A stretch of DNA of 64,000 nt from DALYJJ01 sp033763935 (GTDB lineage Bacteria; Acidobacteriota; Terriglobia; Bryobacterales; Bryobacteraceae). Where the stretch lies: positions 1-64,000 of the forward strand of contig JANRJO010000088.1 in the NCBI GenBank assembly GCA_033763935.1, given 5' to 3'. Below are positions 25,511 through 34,399 of the stretch, in pieces (the stretch's first letter is position 1; each line of letters starts with the position of its first letter). The notes beneath the pieces are model-generated. The model saw only the letters and a list, made by a program, of their open reading frames with translations, searched no databases and was not told where the DNA came from. A program made the position numbers and the translations under genes.

Positions 25511-26240
25511 GCTCCAAATCCTACAGAACGAGATCGTCGCCTGCCGGCGCTGCCCCCGGCTCATCGACCACTGCCAGAACATCGCACGCGTCAAGAAGCG
25601 CGCCTACCGCGAGTGGGAATACTGGGGGCGGCCGGTGCCCTCGTTCGGCGACCCGGCCGCGCAGGTGCTCATCATTGGCCTGGCGCCCGCCGCGCACGGC
25701 GCGAACCGCACCGGCAGGGTCTTCACCGGCGACTCCTCCGGCAACTTTCTCTACAAGGTGCTGCATGCCACCGGCTTCGCCTCGCAGCCCACCAGCACGT
25801 CCCGCCAGGACGGACTCGTGCTGCAAGGCGCCTACGTTACTGCCGCCGCGCACTGCGCCCCGCCGGGGAACAAACCGACTCCCCAGGAGTTCCGCAACTG
25901 CCGCGGTTTTCTCGAGCGCGAACTGGATCTGATGCCCAGCGTACAGGTTGTCGTCGCCCTCGGCAAGCACGCCTTCGACATCTACCTCTCCATCCTTCGC
26001 GACCGCGGTCTCATTGAGCGCCTGTCCGCGTTTCGCTTCGCCCATAACGCGGAGCATGTCACCGCACCCGGCCTGCCGCTGCTGGTCTCCTCCTACCATC
26101 CCAGCCAGCAGAACACCAACACCGGGAAGCTCACCGAGGCGATGTTCCGCGACGTGTTCGAGCGGGTAAAGGCTCACCTCGCCGCAGCCACTCCAGCACA
26201 AACTCCGCGCAGTACTGCCCCGCGATCCGTTCGAACGTAG
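25500..26240 (+). CDS. Family 5 uracil-DNA glycosylase (UdgB type)
   Basis: A 246-residue enzyme, probably from a TTG at 25500 that overlaps the lipoprotein stop. Iron-sulfur cysteines are C15 and C18 (CRRC) and others downstream. Motif A is GLAPAAHGANRTGRVFTGD, which has no catalytic Asp or Asn at the family 1 position, as in family 5. Motif B is SYHPSQQNTNTGKLT. It removes uracil and other deaminated bases from DNA in GC-rich genomes. Its C-terminal coding overlaps the opposite-strand nucleosidase gene by 110 bp. Confidence 0.92.
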   Translation: MPSKLQILQNEIVACRRCPRLIDHCQNIARVKKRAYREWEYWGRPVPSFGDPAAQVLIIGLAPAAHGANRTGRVFTGDSSGNFLYKVLHATGFASQPTSTSRQDGLVLQGAYVTAAAHCAPPGNKPTPQEFRNCRGFLERELDLMPSVQVVVALGKHAFDIYLSILRDRGLIERLSAFRFAHNAEHVTAPGLPLLVSSYHPSQQNTNTGKLTEAMFRDVFERVKAHLAAATPAQTPRSTAPRSVRT

Positions 26241-26955
26241 GGCTCTCCCACTCGGTGTTCGACACGATCCGCACCGCGACAAATGGCACGCCCATGCCCG
26301 TAGCCACCGCCGCCGACGCGGCGCTCTCCATATCCTCGGTATCCGTGCCGTACGTCTTGTGAAGCCAGGCGATGCGATCCAGCTCCTTGTTGAACTGGAA
26401 CGCGGTCCCGATCACACCGCGGTAGACCTTGCCGCGCGCGTAGGGCAGCTGCATAAAGCTCTCCACCAACTGCCGATCGCCGGGAAAGCCGGGAAACTCC
26501 GTCTGCGTCCTGCCATCCAGCCGAAGCTTGTAGGGCGCCGGCGTCCACCGTTCCGGCTTCTGCCCCTCGCCCTCGCCCGCGTGCGGTGCGCGGTGCGCGC
26601 TGAAGTCCACCGTCTTCTCCCCCACCACGATGTCCCACAGCTTGAGCTTCCGATTGTGTCCCCCCGCCGTCCCCTGATTGATGACCACGCGCGGGCGGAA
26701 GCGCTCGATACCCAGTGCCGTCGCCGCCGCGGCGTTGTAGGGGCCGACCTCCGTTCGTGAGATCGCCACCCGCCGGCCGGCGATTCTGCCGGTCCAGAAG
26801 GTCCACGCGTGAATCTGCACCTCCCGCCGGCCCTCGAGCGCCTGCACCAGCGGCTGCAGTTCGACATCCAGCGCGCCCTGCACCAGCACGTCGTAGTCGC
26901 GGGCGTAGGCGGCGCCCGCCAGCAGGACGAAGACGGCGGCGCGGCGCGTCATCAT
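26131..26955 (-). CDS. Exported nucleoside phosphorylase / MTA-SAH nucleosidase-like protein
   Basis: About 274 residues from ATGATG at 26955, with a signal peptide (MTRRAAVFVLLAGAAYA). The PNP/MTAN fold is clear: VINQGTAGGHNRKLKLWDIV and DTEDMESAASAAVATGMGV hold the ribose-binding Glu-Met-Glu. The following RIVSNTEWESPTF has Asn where MTAN enzymes have the catalytic Asp. It likely splits nucleosides in the periplasm into base and sugar. Its start overlaps the stop of the purine permease gene (ATGATGA), which points to coupled salvage. Confidence 0.83.
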   Translation of the reverse strand: MMTRRAAVFVLLAGAAYARDYDVLVQGALDVELQPLVQALEGRREVQIHAWTFWTGRIAGRRVAISRTEVGPYNAAAATALGIERFRPRVVINQGTAGGHNRKLKLWDIVVGEKTVDFSAHRAPHAGEGEGQKPERWTPAPYKLRLDGRTQTEFPGFPGDRQLVESFMQLPYARGKVYRGVIGTAFQFNKELDRIAWLHKTYGTDTEDMESAASAAVATGMGVPFVAVRIVSNTEWESPTFERIAGQYCAEFVLEWLRRGEPLPARTRRGTSPR

Positions 26956-28271
26956 CCGGCCCCCAGGTAAATGAACCGGATCAGGAAGAGCGCCGTCAGC
27001 AGATACACCAGCCAGCTGATGGTCCGGAACTCGCCGCGTGCCAGGCGCAGCAGCGTGTGCGCCGTGAAGCCGAAGGCGAGCCCGTTGGCGATCGAGAACG
27101 TGAGTGGAATGGCGGTGATCGTGAGGAACGCCGGAATGGCGATCAGCGGGTCCGACCAGCGGATCTCGGCGGCGTGCGAAATCATCAACGCGCCCACCAG
27201 AATCAGCGCCGGAGCCGTCGCGGCAGCCGGAATCGCCCCTACCAGCGGCGCGATCAAGAGCGACACCAGGAAGAGCAGCCCCGTGACGATAGCCGTAACG
27301 CCGCTGCGGCCGCCCGCCGCAACACCCGCCGCGCTTTCGATATAGCTGACCACCGTCGACGTCCCCGCCAGCGAGCCCGCCACCGTCGCCGTCGCGTCCG
27401 CGAACAGAATCCGGTTGACGCGAGGAATCCGCGAAGCCCTGTCGAAAAGCCCCGCCTTCTTTCCGACGCCAACGAGCGTCCCAATGTTGTCGAACAGGTC
27501 GACGAAAAGAAAGACGAAAACGATCTCCAGCAGGCCCAGCCGCAAGGCGCCGCGAACGTCGAGCTGGAACGCAGTGCCCGTAATGTCGCCCAGCGAGAGC
27601 GCCTGCGGTTGCCAGGCAACCAGCCCCAGCCCCGCCCCGGCGGCCGTCGTGGCCAGCACGCCGATCAACATGGCCCCTCGAAACTCCCACGCCATCAGAG
27701 AGGCCATCAGGAGCAGACCGAAGAGAGCCAGCTGCGTCTGCGGGTTCCTCAAATCACCGAGCGTCACCAGCGTCGCCGGTGAGGCGGCCACCAGCCCGGC
27801 GTTGCGAAAGCCGATCAGCGCAATAAACAGCCCGATGCCTACGGCCACCGAAGCATAGAGCTCGGAAGGGATGGCCTCCAGGATCAATTGGCGTACGCCG
27901 GCGGCGGTCAGCAGCAGGAAGGCCACACCGGAAAGGAAAACGGCGCCCAAGGCGGTTTGCCAGGAGACTCCCATCGCCTTCACCACCGTGTACGTGAAGT
28001 ACGCGTTCAAGCCCATGCCCGGAGCAAGCGCGATCGGGTACCGCGCAAAAGCGCCCATCAACAGGCTCCCGAAACCCGCCGAGAAGCAGGTGGCCGCGAC
28101 AACGGCCGCGTGCGGCATTCCCGCCTCCGCCAGGATCGACGGGTTGACGAAAATGATGTACGCCATGGTCACGAACGTCGTGAACCCGGCGAGGATCTCC
28201 GTCCGCCAGTTCGTGCCCAGGCGCTCGAATTCGAAGTATTGCTCCGCCTTGAGGGCGAAGAAAGGGCGCAT
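26952..28271 (-). CDS. NCS2/AzgA-type nucleobase permease
   Basis: A 439-residue protein with about 13 to 14 hydrophobic segments. I start it at the ATG at 28271 (MRPFFALKAEQYFEFERLG), where homology to AzgA/GhxP-type purine permeases begins. Signatures: TFVTMAYIIFVNPSILAEAG, GMGLNAYFTYTVV, FVFLFVDLFDNIGTLVGV and GTSTVVSYIESAAGVAAGG. It imports hypoxanthine, adenine or guanine with protons. The downstream nucleosidase is translationally coupled. It is divergent from the ECF sigma gene. Confidence 0.93.
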   Translation of the reverse strand: MRPFFALKAEQYFEFERLGTNWRTEILAGFTTFVTMAYIIFVNPSILAEAGMPHAAVVAATCFSAGFGSLLMGAFARYPIALAPGMGLNAYFTYTVVKAMGVSWQTALGAVFLSGVAFLLLTAAGVRQLILEAIPSELYASVAVGIGLFIALIGFRNAGLVAASPATLVTLGDLRNPQTQLALFGLLLMASLMAWEFRGAMLIGVLATTAAGAGLGLVAWQPQALSLGDITGTAFQLDVRGALRLGLLEIVFVFLFVDLFDNIGTLVGVGKKAGLFDRASRIPRVNRILFADATATVAGSLAGTSTVVSYIESAAGVAAGGRSGVTAIVTGLLFLVSLLIAPLVGAIPAAATAPALILVGALMISHAAEIRWSDPLIAIPAFLTITAIPLTFSIANGLAFGFTAHTLLRLARGEFRTISWLVYLLTALFLIRFIYLGAG

Positions 28272-28337
28272 CCCCGAATTGTAAAGGATCGAAAAGCCCT
28301 GCGCTCTCGCTAATATAGTTCGGCGAGGGCCGTCTCC

Positions 28338-28949
28338 ATGGATGAAGGGAAACCGAGGAGCGAAGGCGTGATAGCAATGACTCAGGTGGAGCGGGGGGCC
28401 GGGTTTCCGATGGCCGCCGTACCCGCCGCCGGGCCACCCGACCTGGAAACACTGTTCCGTGAGTACCACTCGTTGGTGTTCCGCGCAGCGTACCGGGTGA
28501 CGGGCAGCGCGGCCGACGCGGAGGACGTGCTGCAGACCGTATTCCTCCGGCTCAGCAGGCGCGATGCGGATGCCGAGCCGATGACGAACGTGGAAGGCTA
28601 CCTGCGACGGGCTGCCGTAAACGCCGCGGTCGACCTCATCCGGTCACGCCAGGCGGCGCGGGCGGTGGCCATCGACGACGTGGCGCCGCAACACTTGACG
28701 CAGAGCGCAGCGGAATCGCCCGAGCGCGCCGTCCGCAGCGGAGAGATCCGGGGATGGCTCCGCCAGGCCGTTTCAAAGCTCAGCCCGCGCGCGGCGGAAA
28801 TCTTCGTGCTTCGCTTCATCGAAGGCAAGGAGAACCCGGAGATCGCGGAAATGGTGGGGACAACAACAGCGACGGTGGCGGTAACGCTGCACCGCACGCG
28901 CGAACGGTTGGCGAACGAATTCAAGAGTTACATGGGAGAACGGTCATGA
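28338..28949 (+). CDS. ECF-type RNA polymerase sigma factor
   Basis: A 203-residue sigma-70 family protein. Region 2 includes YHSLVFRAAYRVTGSAADAE and VLQTVFLRL; region 4 is KLSPRAAEIFVLRFIEGKEN followed by a helix-turn-helix with TTTATVAVTLHRTRERL. The start may be ATG 28338 or ATG 28377. Its TGA overlaps the ATG of the next gene, which encodes a zinc-finger/FecR membrane protein and is the likely anti-sigma factor. Confidence 0.93.
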   Translation: MDEGKPRSEGVIAMTQVERGAGFPMAAVPAAGPPDLETLFREYHSLVFRAAYRVTGSAADAEDVLQTVFLRLSRRDADAEPMTNVEGYLRRAAVNAAVDLIRSRQAARAVAIDDVAPQHLTQSAAESPERAVRSGEIRGWLRQAVSKLSPRAAEIFVLRFIEGKENPEIAEMVGTTTATVAVTLHRTRERLANEFKSYMGERS

Positions 28950-31552
28950 AGGCCGAATTCGAGTCGATAAACGACCCCGTGCTGGACGGGGCTCTCGCGG
29001 AAATCCGCAACGACGAGCCGGACGCCGTGGTGGTGGAAGCGGCCGCTGCTCGCGTCTGGGCGAAGCTGCAGGCCGAAACAAACGGTCTCGCCGCCCAACA
29101 CCCTGAATCGCACGTGTTGAGAAGCTGCACGGACTTTCAGAAACTCTTTGCCGAATACCGCGCTGGGACTCTCGCCGAGGCCCAGCGTATGCTCGTTGAA
29201 GACCACGTCCACGAGTGCGTGGCCTGCCGCAAGACGCTGGAGGCGATGTCGCGGAAGCTCGTGGCGATGCCCGCCCCGAAGCGGCGCAAGTCCCTCTGGC
29301 AAACATCGCCTGCCGTCCGCTGGGCCACCGCCGCCGCAGTGGCCGTCGGTGTCGGCCTTGGCGCCTGGAACCTGTATATTCACGCCCCGAACGCCGCTCG
29401 CGCCAGTTCCCAGGTCGCATCGGTGAAAGGCGAGCTGTATCGCGTCTCCGGCGACGCCCTCGTGCCCTTGAAGCCGGGTGATACAGTAAGCGCGAACGCC
29501 GAGATCCGCACGGCAAAGGATTCGGGCGCGACGGTGCGCCTGTCGGACGGTTCGATGGTCGAGATGCGCGAACGGTCGGGCCTCACGGTCAGCGCCACGT
29601 TTCGCGATACCACCATCCAGTTGAGCCGCGGCGGCGTGATCGTGGAAGCGGCCAAGCAGAAAAGCGGCAACCTCTTCGTGCTGACGCCGGACGTCAAGGT
29701 AGCGGTGAAGGGAACGGTCTTCAGCGTGAACGCCGGGCAGAAGGGTTCGCGCGTTTCGGTGATCGAAGGGAAAGTGCAGGTCACGCAGAGCAGCAAAGAT
29801 GCAATGCTGACGCCGGGCATGCAGTACTCCTCCAGCCTGGCCGTGACGCCCATTCCCGTTTCCGAAGACATCGCCTGGAGCGCGCAGGTCGACAAGCACC
29901 TGGCGCTGCTCAGGGAGTTCGCCGATCTGAAGAAGCAGCTCGAGTCCGTCCGCCTGCCGGATCTGCGCTACTCGAGCCGCCTCCTGGACCTCGTGCCGGC
30001 GAGCACCGTGGTGTACGCCAGCCTGCCGAACCTCGGCCCAACGCTCGCCGACGCCCACCGCATCTTCGCGCAGAAGGTTCAGCAGAGCCCCGCGCTGCGC
30101 GAGTGGTGGGAGTCGAAAGGCAACCATTCAAACGGGCTGACGCTGCAGCAAACAGTCGACGAGATTCGAGCCTTCAGCGATTACCTGGGTGACGAGATCG
30201 TGCTCGCCGCCGTCGCTACCGACAAGGGCGGCGTCGACGCGCCCGTCTTCGCCGCCGAAGTGAAGCGGCAGGGCTTCCGTGAATTCGTCGAAGCCGAGAT
30301 CCGCAAAATCGCTCCCGAAGCGCGCGACGTCAAGTTGCACTTCGCTGAGAGCGCCGCCGCCATCGGCGCCGCCGGCGAACAGACGCTCACCATCTACTTC
30401 GCCCAGGGCGTCGTAGCAGTGTCGCCGTCCACTCGAGCCCTTCGCGAAGTAGCGCTGTCCATCGAGGGCGCGCCGCGCTTCTCGTCCACCCCGAACTACG
30501 CTCGCATCCAACAGGCCTATCGTGATGGCGCCGGAATCGTCTTCAGCGCCGACCTCGATCGCATCGTCGGCTCCAAGGCCGGCTCCAACGCGGAGCAGCA
30601 TTCGAATTTCCTGATGGGCGGGATGAAGCAGGTGCTCATCGAGCAGAAGCAGGTGAACGGCGCCACGAATACCAGCGCGCAGTTCTCCTTCCAGGGCGAG
30701 CGCAAGGGCCTCGCCGCGTGGCTCGGCCGGCCCGCAACTCTGAGTTCGCTCGACTTCGTCTCCCCCGAGGCGACCGTTGTCAGTTCCTTCGCACTGCGCA
30801 GCCCGGCAACTATCGTGGATGAACTCCTCAGCTTGCTCGGCCGTTCGAACGAGCGCTTCAACGAAGAGCGCCGCGAACAGGAAACGAAGCTCGGTATCGA
30901 CATCCGCAACGACATCGCCGCGACACTGGGCGGAGACATTACCATCGCCTTCGACGGGCCCGTCTTCCCGGTGCCGTCCTGGAAGATCGCCGTCGAAGTG
31001 TACAACCCGCAGCGGCTGGAAGGCGCGCTGCAACGGCTGGCGAACGCCACCGGCGCAACGTACCTTCAGGAGGCCGTCAACGGCCGCACCTACTACCGCA
31101 TCGCCAGCCCGCAGCTCGCAAAGTTCGGCGAGATTCACTACACCTTCTACAACGGCTTCCTGATCGCCGCGCCCAGCCGCGTGCTGGTGGAACAGGCGAT
31201 GGGCTACCGCGCCAACGGCACGTCCCTCGCCCGCACGCGCAAGTTCCAGGACCTCATCCCGCGTGACTCCTATGCGAGCTTCTCCGGGCTGCTCTACCAC
31301 AACCTCGGCTCCACCTTCGGCCCGCTGCTCGAAGGCTTCGCCAACAGCGCTCCGCTGAACTCTGAGCAGCGTCAGGCAATGCAGAACATCGCCGGCGACA
31401 TGCAGCCGCTGCTCGTCGGCATCTACGCCGAAGACGATCGCATCCGCGTCGCCACAACGAGTGCTACGCTAGGCCTGAATGCCGCGAACCTGATCTCCAT
31501 GCAGGGGCCGATGGGCCTTGCGGGGATGCTCCAAGGCCGCGGCCGCCGCTAA
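28946..31552 (+). CDS. FecR-type transmembrane anti-sigma regulator with large periplasmic domain
   Basis: An 868-residue protein starting at the ATG that overlaps the sigma stop. A cytoplasmic zinc-binding anti-sigma motif HVHECVACRK has H87, C91 and C94. A membrane helix lies at about 122-142. A FecR beta domain (about 155-285) contains LYRVSGDALVPLKPGDTV, VRLSDGSMVEMRERS and GTVFSVNAGQKG. The remaining 550 residues resemble DUF3352-type secreted proteins (LDLVPASTVVYASLPNLGP, DIAATLGGDITIAFDGPVFP). The architecture suggests a sigma factor held by its neighbour until a periplasmic signal is sensed. Confidence 0.85.
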   Translation: MKAEFESINDPVLDGALAEIRNDEPDAVVVEAAAARVWAKLQAETNGLAAQHPESHVLRSCTDFQKLFAEYRAGTLAEAQRMLVEDHVHECVACRKTLEAMSRKLVAMPAPKRRKSLWQTSPAVRWATAAAVAVGVGLGAWNLYIHAPNAARASSQVASVKGELYRVSGDALVPLKPGDTVSANAEIRTAKDSGATVRLSDGSMVEMRERSGLTVSATFRDTTIQLSRGGVIVEAAKQKSGNLFVLTPDVKVAVKGTVFSVNAGQKGSRVSVIEGKVQVTQSSKDAMLTPGMQYSSSLAVTPIPVSEDIAWSAQVDKHLALLREFADLKKQLESVRLPDLRYSSRLLDLVPASTVVYASLPNLGPTLADAHRIFAQKVQQSPALREWWESKGNHSNGLTLQQTVDEIRAFSDYLGDEIVLAAVATDKGGVDAPVFAAEVKRQGFREFVEAEIRKIAPEARDVKLHFAESAAAIGAAGEQTLTIYFAQGVVAVSPSTRALREVALSIEGAPRFSSTPNYARIQQAYRDGAGIVFSADLDRIVGSKAGSNAEQHSNFLMGGMKQVLIEQKQVNGATNTSAQFSFQGERKGLAAWLGRPATLSSLDFVSPEATVVSSFALRSPATIVDELLSLLGRSNERFNEERREQETKLGIDIRNDIAATLGGDITIAFDGPVFPVPSWKIAVEVYNPQRLEGALQRLANATGATYLQEAVNGRTYYRIASPQLAKFGEIHYTFYNGFLIAAPSRVLVEQAMGYRANGTSLARTRKFQDLIPRDSYASFSGLLYHNLGSTFGPLLEGFANSAPLNSEQRQAMQNIAGDMQPLLVGIYAEDDRIRVATTSATLGLNAANLISMQGPMGLAGMLQGRGRR

Positions 31553-31594
31553 GAGAAAGGAACACGCGAGCCCTCGGCCGCGTAGGGTCTAGTG

Positions 31595-32575
31595 ATGTCC
31601 ACCAACGCAGTCATCGAGCTGGATCGTCTTGTGGTCCGGATCGGTCAGCGCGTCATCCTCAAGGATCTGACGGGGACGCTGACCGGCCGGGCCATCGGCC
31701 TTCTCGGGCCGAACGGCGCGGGAAAGTCGACGCTGTTGAATACCCTGCTCGGCTTCCACAAACCGTTCTCCGGCACCGCTCGCATCTTCGGCCACGACAT
31801 TCGCACCCATGCCCGGCGCGTGCGTTCGCTCATCGGCTACATGCCGGAGAACGATTCCTTCATCGCCAATATGTCCGGCATCCGGTTCGTGCGCATGATG
31901 GCGGAACTCTCGGGACTGCCCCCCGCCGAAGCCCTCGAGCGCGCTCACGAAGCGTTCTTTTATACCGGCCTCGGCGAGGTCCGCTACCGCAATATCGGTA
32001 CCTATTCTCTCGGCATGAAGCAGATGGCCAAGCTCGCCCAGGCCATCGTCCACGGACCGAAACTGCTGTTCCTGGACGAACCGACCAACGGCCTCGATCC
32101 GCCCGCCCGGCGCCGCATGCTCGATCTCATCCGCGAGATCCGTGACCGCGGCGACCTGCACATCATCATCTCCTCCCACCTGCTGCGCGACGTCGAAGAG
32201 TGCTGTGACCAGGTGCTGATTCTCAAGGACGGCCGCATCGCCGACACCTGCGACCTCGAAGAAGAGCGCCGCGCCAACCGGAAGTTCCTCGAAATGGAAA
32301 CCAAGGGTGGCAGCGAAGAGTTCGTCCTCGACATCGAACGCCTCGGCTGCCAGGCCGCGTGGTCCGGCAACGGCCGCGTGAAACTCGTGATGCCCGACGG
32401 CCTGGATGTGCGCCAGATCTTCCGCATCGCGGCCGACCGCGCCGTGCAGATCCGCCGCCTGAACTTCCGCCGCGATTCGCTCGAAGACATCTTCCTCCGC
32501 GCCATGGAGGATCAGCCGCCCGCGGCAGCGCCTGCTCCTGCGCCCCAGAAGGAGGCCGTGCATGGCCGTTTATAA
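31595..32575 (+). CDS. ABC transporter ATP-binding protein (ABC-2 type, first copy)
   Basis: A 326-residue ATPase from the ATG at 31595 (a GTG lies one codon upstream). Walker A is GPNGAGKST near 37-45, the signature is YSLGMKQM in place of LSGGQ (common in ABC-2 exporters), and Walker B is LLFLDEPTNGLDPPARR. The C-terminal 90 residues are a non-catalytic regulatory tail ending in a Pro/Ala stretch. The permease gene starts inside the last codons. With the next three genes it makes a complete two-ATPase, two-permease exporter. Confidence 0.93.
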   Translation: MSTNAVIELDRLVVRIGQRVILKDLTGTLTGRAIGLLGPNGAGKSTLLNTLLGFHKPFSGTARIFGHDIRTHARRVRSLIGYMPENDSFIANMSGIRFVRMMAELSGLPPAEALERAHEAFFYTGLGEVRYRNIGTYSLGMKQMAKLAQAIVHGPKLLFLDEPTNGLDPPARRRMLDLIREIRDRGDLHIIISSHLLRDVEECCDQVLILKDGRIADTCDLEEERRANRKFLEMETKGGSEEFVLDIERLGCQAAWSGNGRVKLVMPDGLDVRQIFRIAADRAVQIRRLNFRRDSLEDIFLRAMEDQPPAAAPAPAPQKEAVHGRL

Positions 32576-33452
32576 AAAGACGTACCGCGGCTATGACGGG
32601 CCCGTCACCCCCGAGTGGTCGCGCTTCCTCGTGCTCACCCGCTACACCTGGGAGGACATGCGGCGGTCCCGCTTCCTGACGCTGTTTCTGCTGGGAACAC
32701 TGATTCCGCCGCTGGTGTTTGCGCTGATCATTTATCTCCGCCACAACCTCAGCGCGCTCGAATTAATGGGGGTCAAACCGTCGAACCTGATCCAGGTGAA
32801 CACCGCGTTCTTCCTCAACTTCCTCGGAACGCAAAGCATGTTCGCGTTCTTCCTGAACTCCTTCATCGGACCCGGGCTGGTCTCGCCGGACCTCTCAAAC
32901 AACGCCGTGCCGCTCTACCTCTCGCGGCCGTTTTCGCGTCAGGAGTACGTGCTGGGGCGAATGTCAATCCTGGTGATCCTCTTCTCGCTGATGACTTGGA
33001 TCCCCGGCCTCATGCTCTTCGGCCTCCAAAGTTACGTGGAAGGTTGGGAGTGGTTCAGTTCGAACGTCCGCCTCGTATGGGCGTTAACTCTGGCGTCCAT
33101 GCTCTGGATCCTCATGCTCTCCCTCCTTTCGCTCTCCGTATCGGCGTGGGTCAAATGGAAGCCCATCGCCGGCGGGCTGCTGTTCGGCATCTTCTTCGTC
33201 GCCGCCGGCTTCGGAGCGGCTATCAACGCCGTGCTCCGCACGAAGTGGGGCAGCCTCATCAACATCAGTTACGTGATCGGCGCCATCTGGACCTGGCTCT
33301 TCGGCGATCCCAAAGCCGGCGCCATCTTCTTTCGCGTCGATAACCAGAAGGAACTGCCCGTGGCCGTGTGCTGGATCGCCTTCGGCGCCACCTGCGTCTT
33401 CTGCCTCTGGCTGCTGAACAAGAAAATCGGCGGCGTGGAGGTGGTGAAGTGA
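32562..33452 (+). CDS. ABC-2 type permease subunit (first copy)
   Basis: A 296-residue protein with six hydrophobic segments. VLTRYTWEDMRRSRFLTLFL at the N-terminus is an amphipathic elbow helix typical of ABC-2 permeases. LYLSRPFSRQEYVLGRM is the family coupling region. Substrate unknown. It overlaps both neighbours by a few base pairs, so the four genes are co-translated. Confidence 0.88.
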   Translation: MAVYKKTYRGYDGPVTPEWSRFLVLTRYTWEDMRRSRFLTLFLLGTLIPPLVFALIIYLRHNLSALELMGVKPSNLIQVNTAFFLNFLGTQSMFAFFLNSFIGPGLVSPDLSNNAVPLYLSRPFSRQEYVLGRMSILVILFSLMTWIPGLMLFGLQSYVEGWEWFSSNVRLVWALTLASMLWILMLSLLSLSVSAWVKWKPIAGGLLFGIFFVAAGFGAAINAVLRTKWGSLINISYVIGAIWTWLFGDPKAGAIFFRVDNQKELPVAVCWIAFGATCVFCLWLLNKKIGGVEVVK

Positions 33453-34399
33453 CACCCTCCGGCGACCTCATCGTCTTCGACAACGTCTCGCGCTTCTATG
33501 GCGACGTCCTCGGCGTCAACAACGTCAGCCTGTCGATTCCCCCCGGCATCACCAGCCTCGTCGGTCCCAACGGCGCCGGCAAAACCACGCTCATGAACCT
33601 CATGACCGGCTTGATCCAGCCGACCCAGGGAAAGATCAGCGTGCTCGGCATCGCCCCGGACGACCCCGAGAACCTCTTCCGCGTCGTCGGCTATTGCACC
33701 CAGTTCGACAACTTCCCGCGCGGCATGACCGGCTACCAGTTCATCTACTCGTTCCTACGCGTCCAGGGCTACACCGAGCAGGAAGCCGACCGGCGCACCT
33801 GGGAGTCCATCGGCCGCGTCAACCTCAAAGAGGCGGCCGCCCGCAAAGTGGCGGGCTACAGCAAAGGTATGCGGCAGCGCATCAAGCTCGCCCAGGCGCT
33901 CTCGCACAATCCCCGCGTGCTGATTCTGGACGAGCCGCTGAACGGCCTCGACCCCATGGCTCGCGCCGAGACCATCGCTCTCTTCGAGGCCCTTGGCGCG
34001 CAAGGCGTCCACGTCATCGTCTCCAGCCATATCCTCCACGAAGTGGACCGCATCTCCGATCAGGTGATCCTGCTCAGCCAGGGGTACGTCGTCGCGGAGG
34101 GCCAGATTCAGGGCGTGCGCAGCGAGGTGCAGGATCACCCCATCCAGGTGATGATCCGCTGTAGTAACCCGGGCGCCCTCGCCGCGCGGCTGTTCGAAGA
34201 GCCGCACATGGTCGAGGCGCGCGTGCACGACGACCGTCACGGCCTCATGGTCCGCACGCGCGACGCCGATTCGCTCTACCTCCTGCTCAACCGGCTCGCG
34301 GCCGATGCCGGCTTCGACTTTGAATCCATCGCGCCCGCCGACGAAGACGTCCACTCCATTTACCAGTACTTGATCGGTGCGGAAGGAGCCGCGGCATGA
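33449..34399 (+). CDS. ABC transporter ATP-binding protein (ABC-2 type, second copy)
   Basis: A 316-residue ATPase starting at GTG within the stop of the permease gene (GTGA). Walker A is GPNGAGKTT, the signature is YSKGMRQRI, and Walker B is VLILDEPLNGLDPMARA, followed by the switch HVIVSSHILHEVDRI. The C-terminal tail is different from that of the first ATPase, so the two are paralogues rather than a recent duplication. Confidence 0.93.
   Translation: MTPSGDLIVFDNVSRFYGDVLGVNNVSLSIPPGITSLVGPNGAGKTTLMNLMTGLIQPTQGKISVLGIAPDDPENLFRVVGYCTQFDNFPRGMTGYQFIYSFLRVQGYTEQEADRRTWESIGRVNLKEAAARKVAGYSKGMRQRIKLAQALSHNPRVLILDEPLNGLDPMARAETIALFEALGAQGVHVIVSSHILHEVDRISDQVILLSQGYVVAEGQIQGVRSEVQDHPIQVMIRCSNPGALAARLFEEPHMVEARVHDDRHGLMVRTRDADSLYLLLNRLAADAGFDFESIAPADEDVHSIYQYLIGAEGAAA

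Noticed and set aside
26956..27690. Upstream extension of the nucleosidase frame by about 245 residues
   Set aside because: It lies over the NCS2 permease on the same strand in a different frame, and the ATG at 26955 begins a proper signal peptide.
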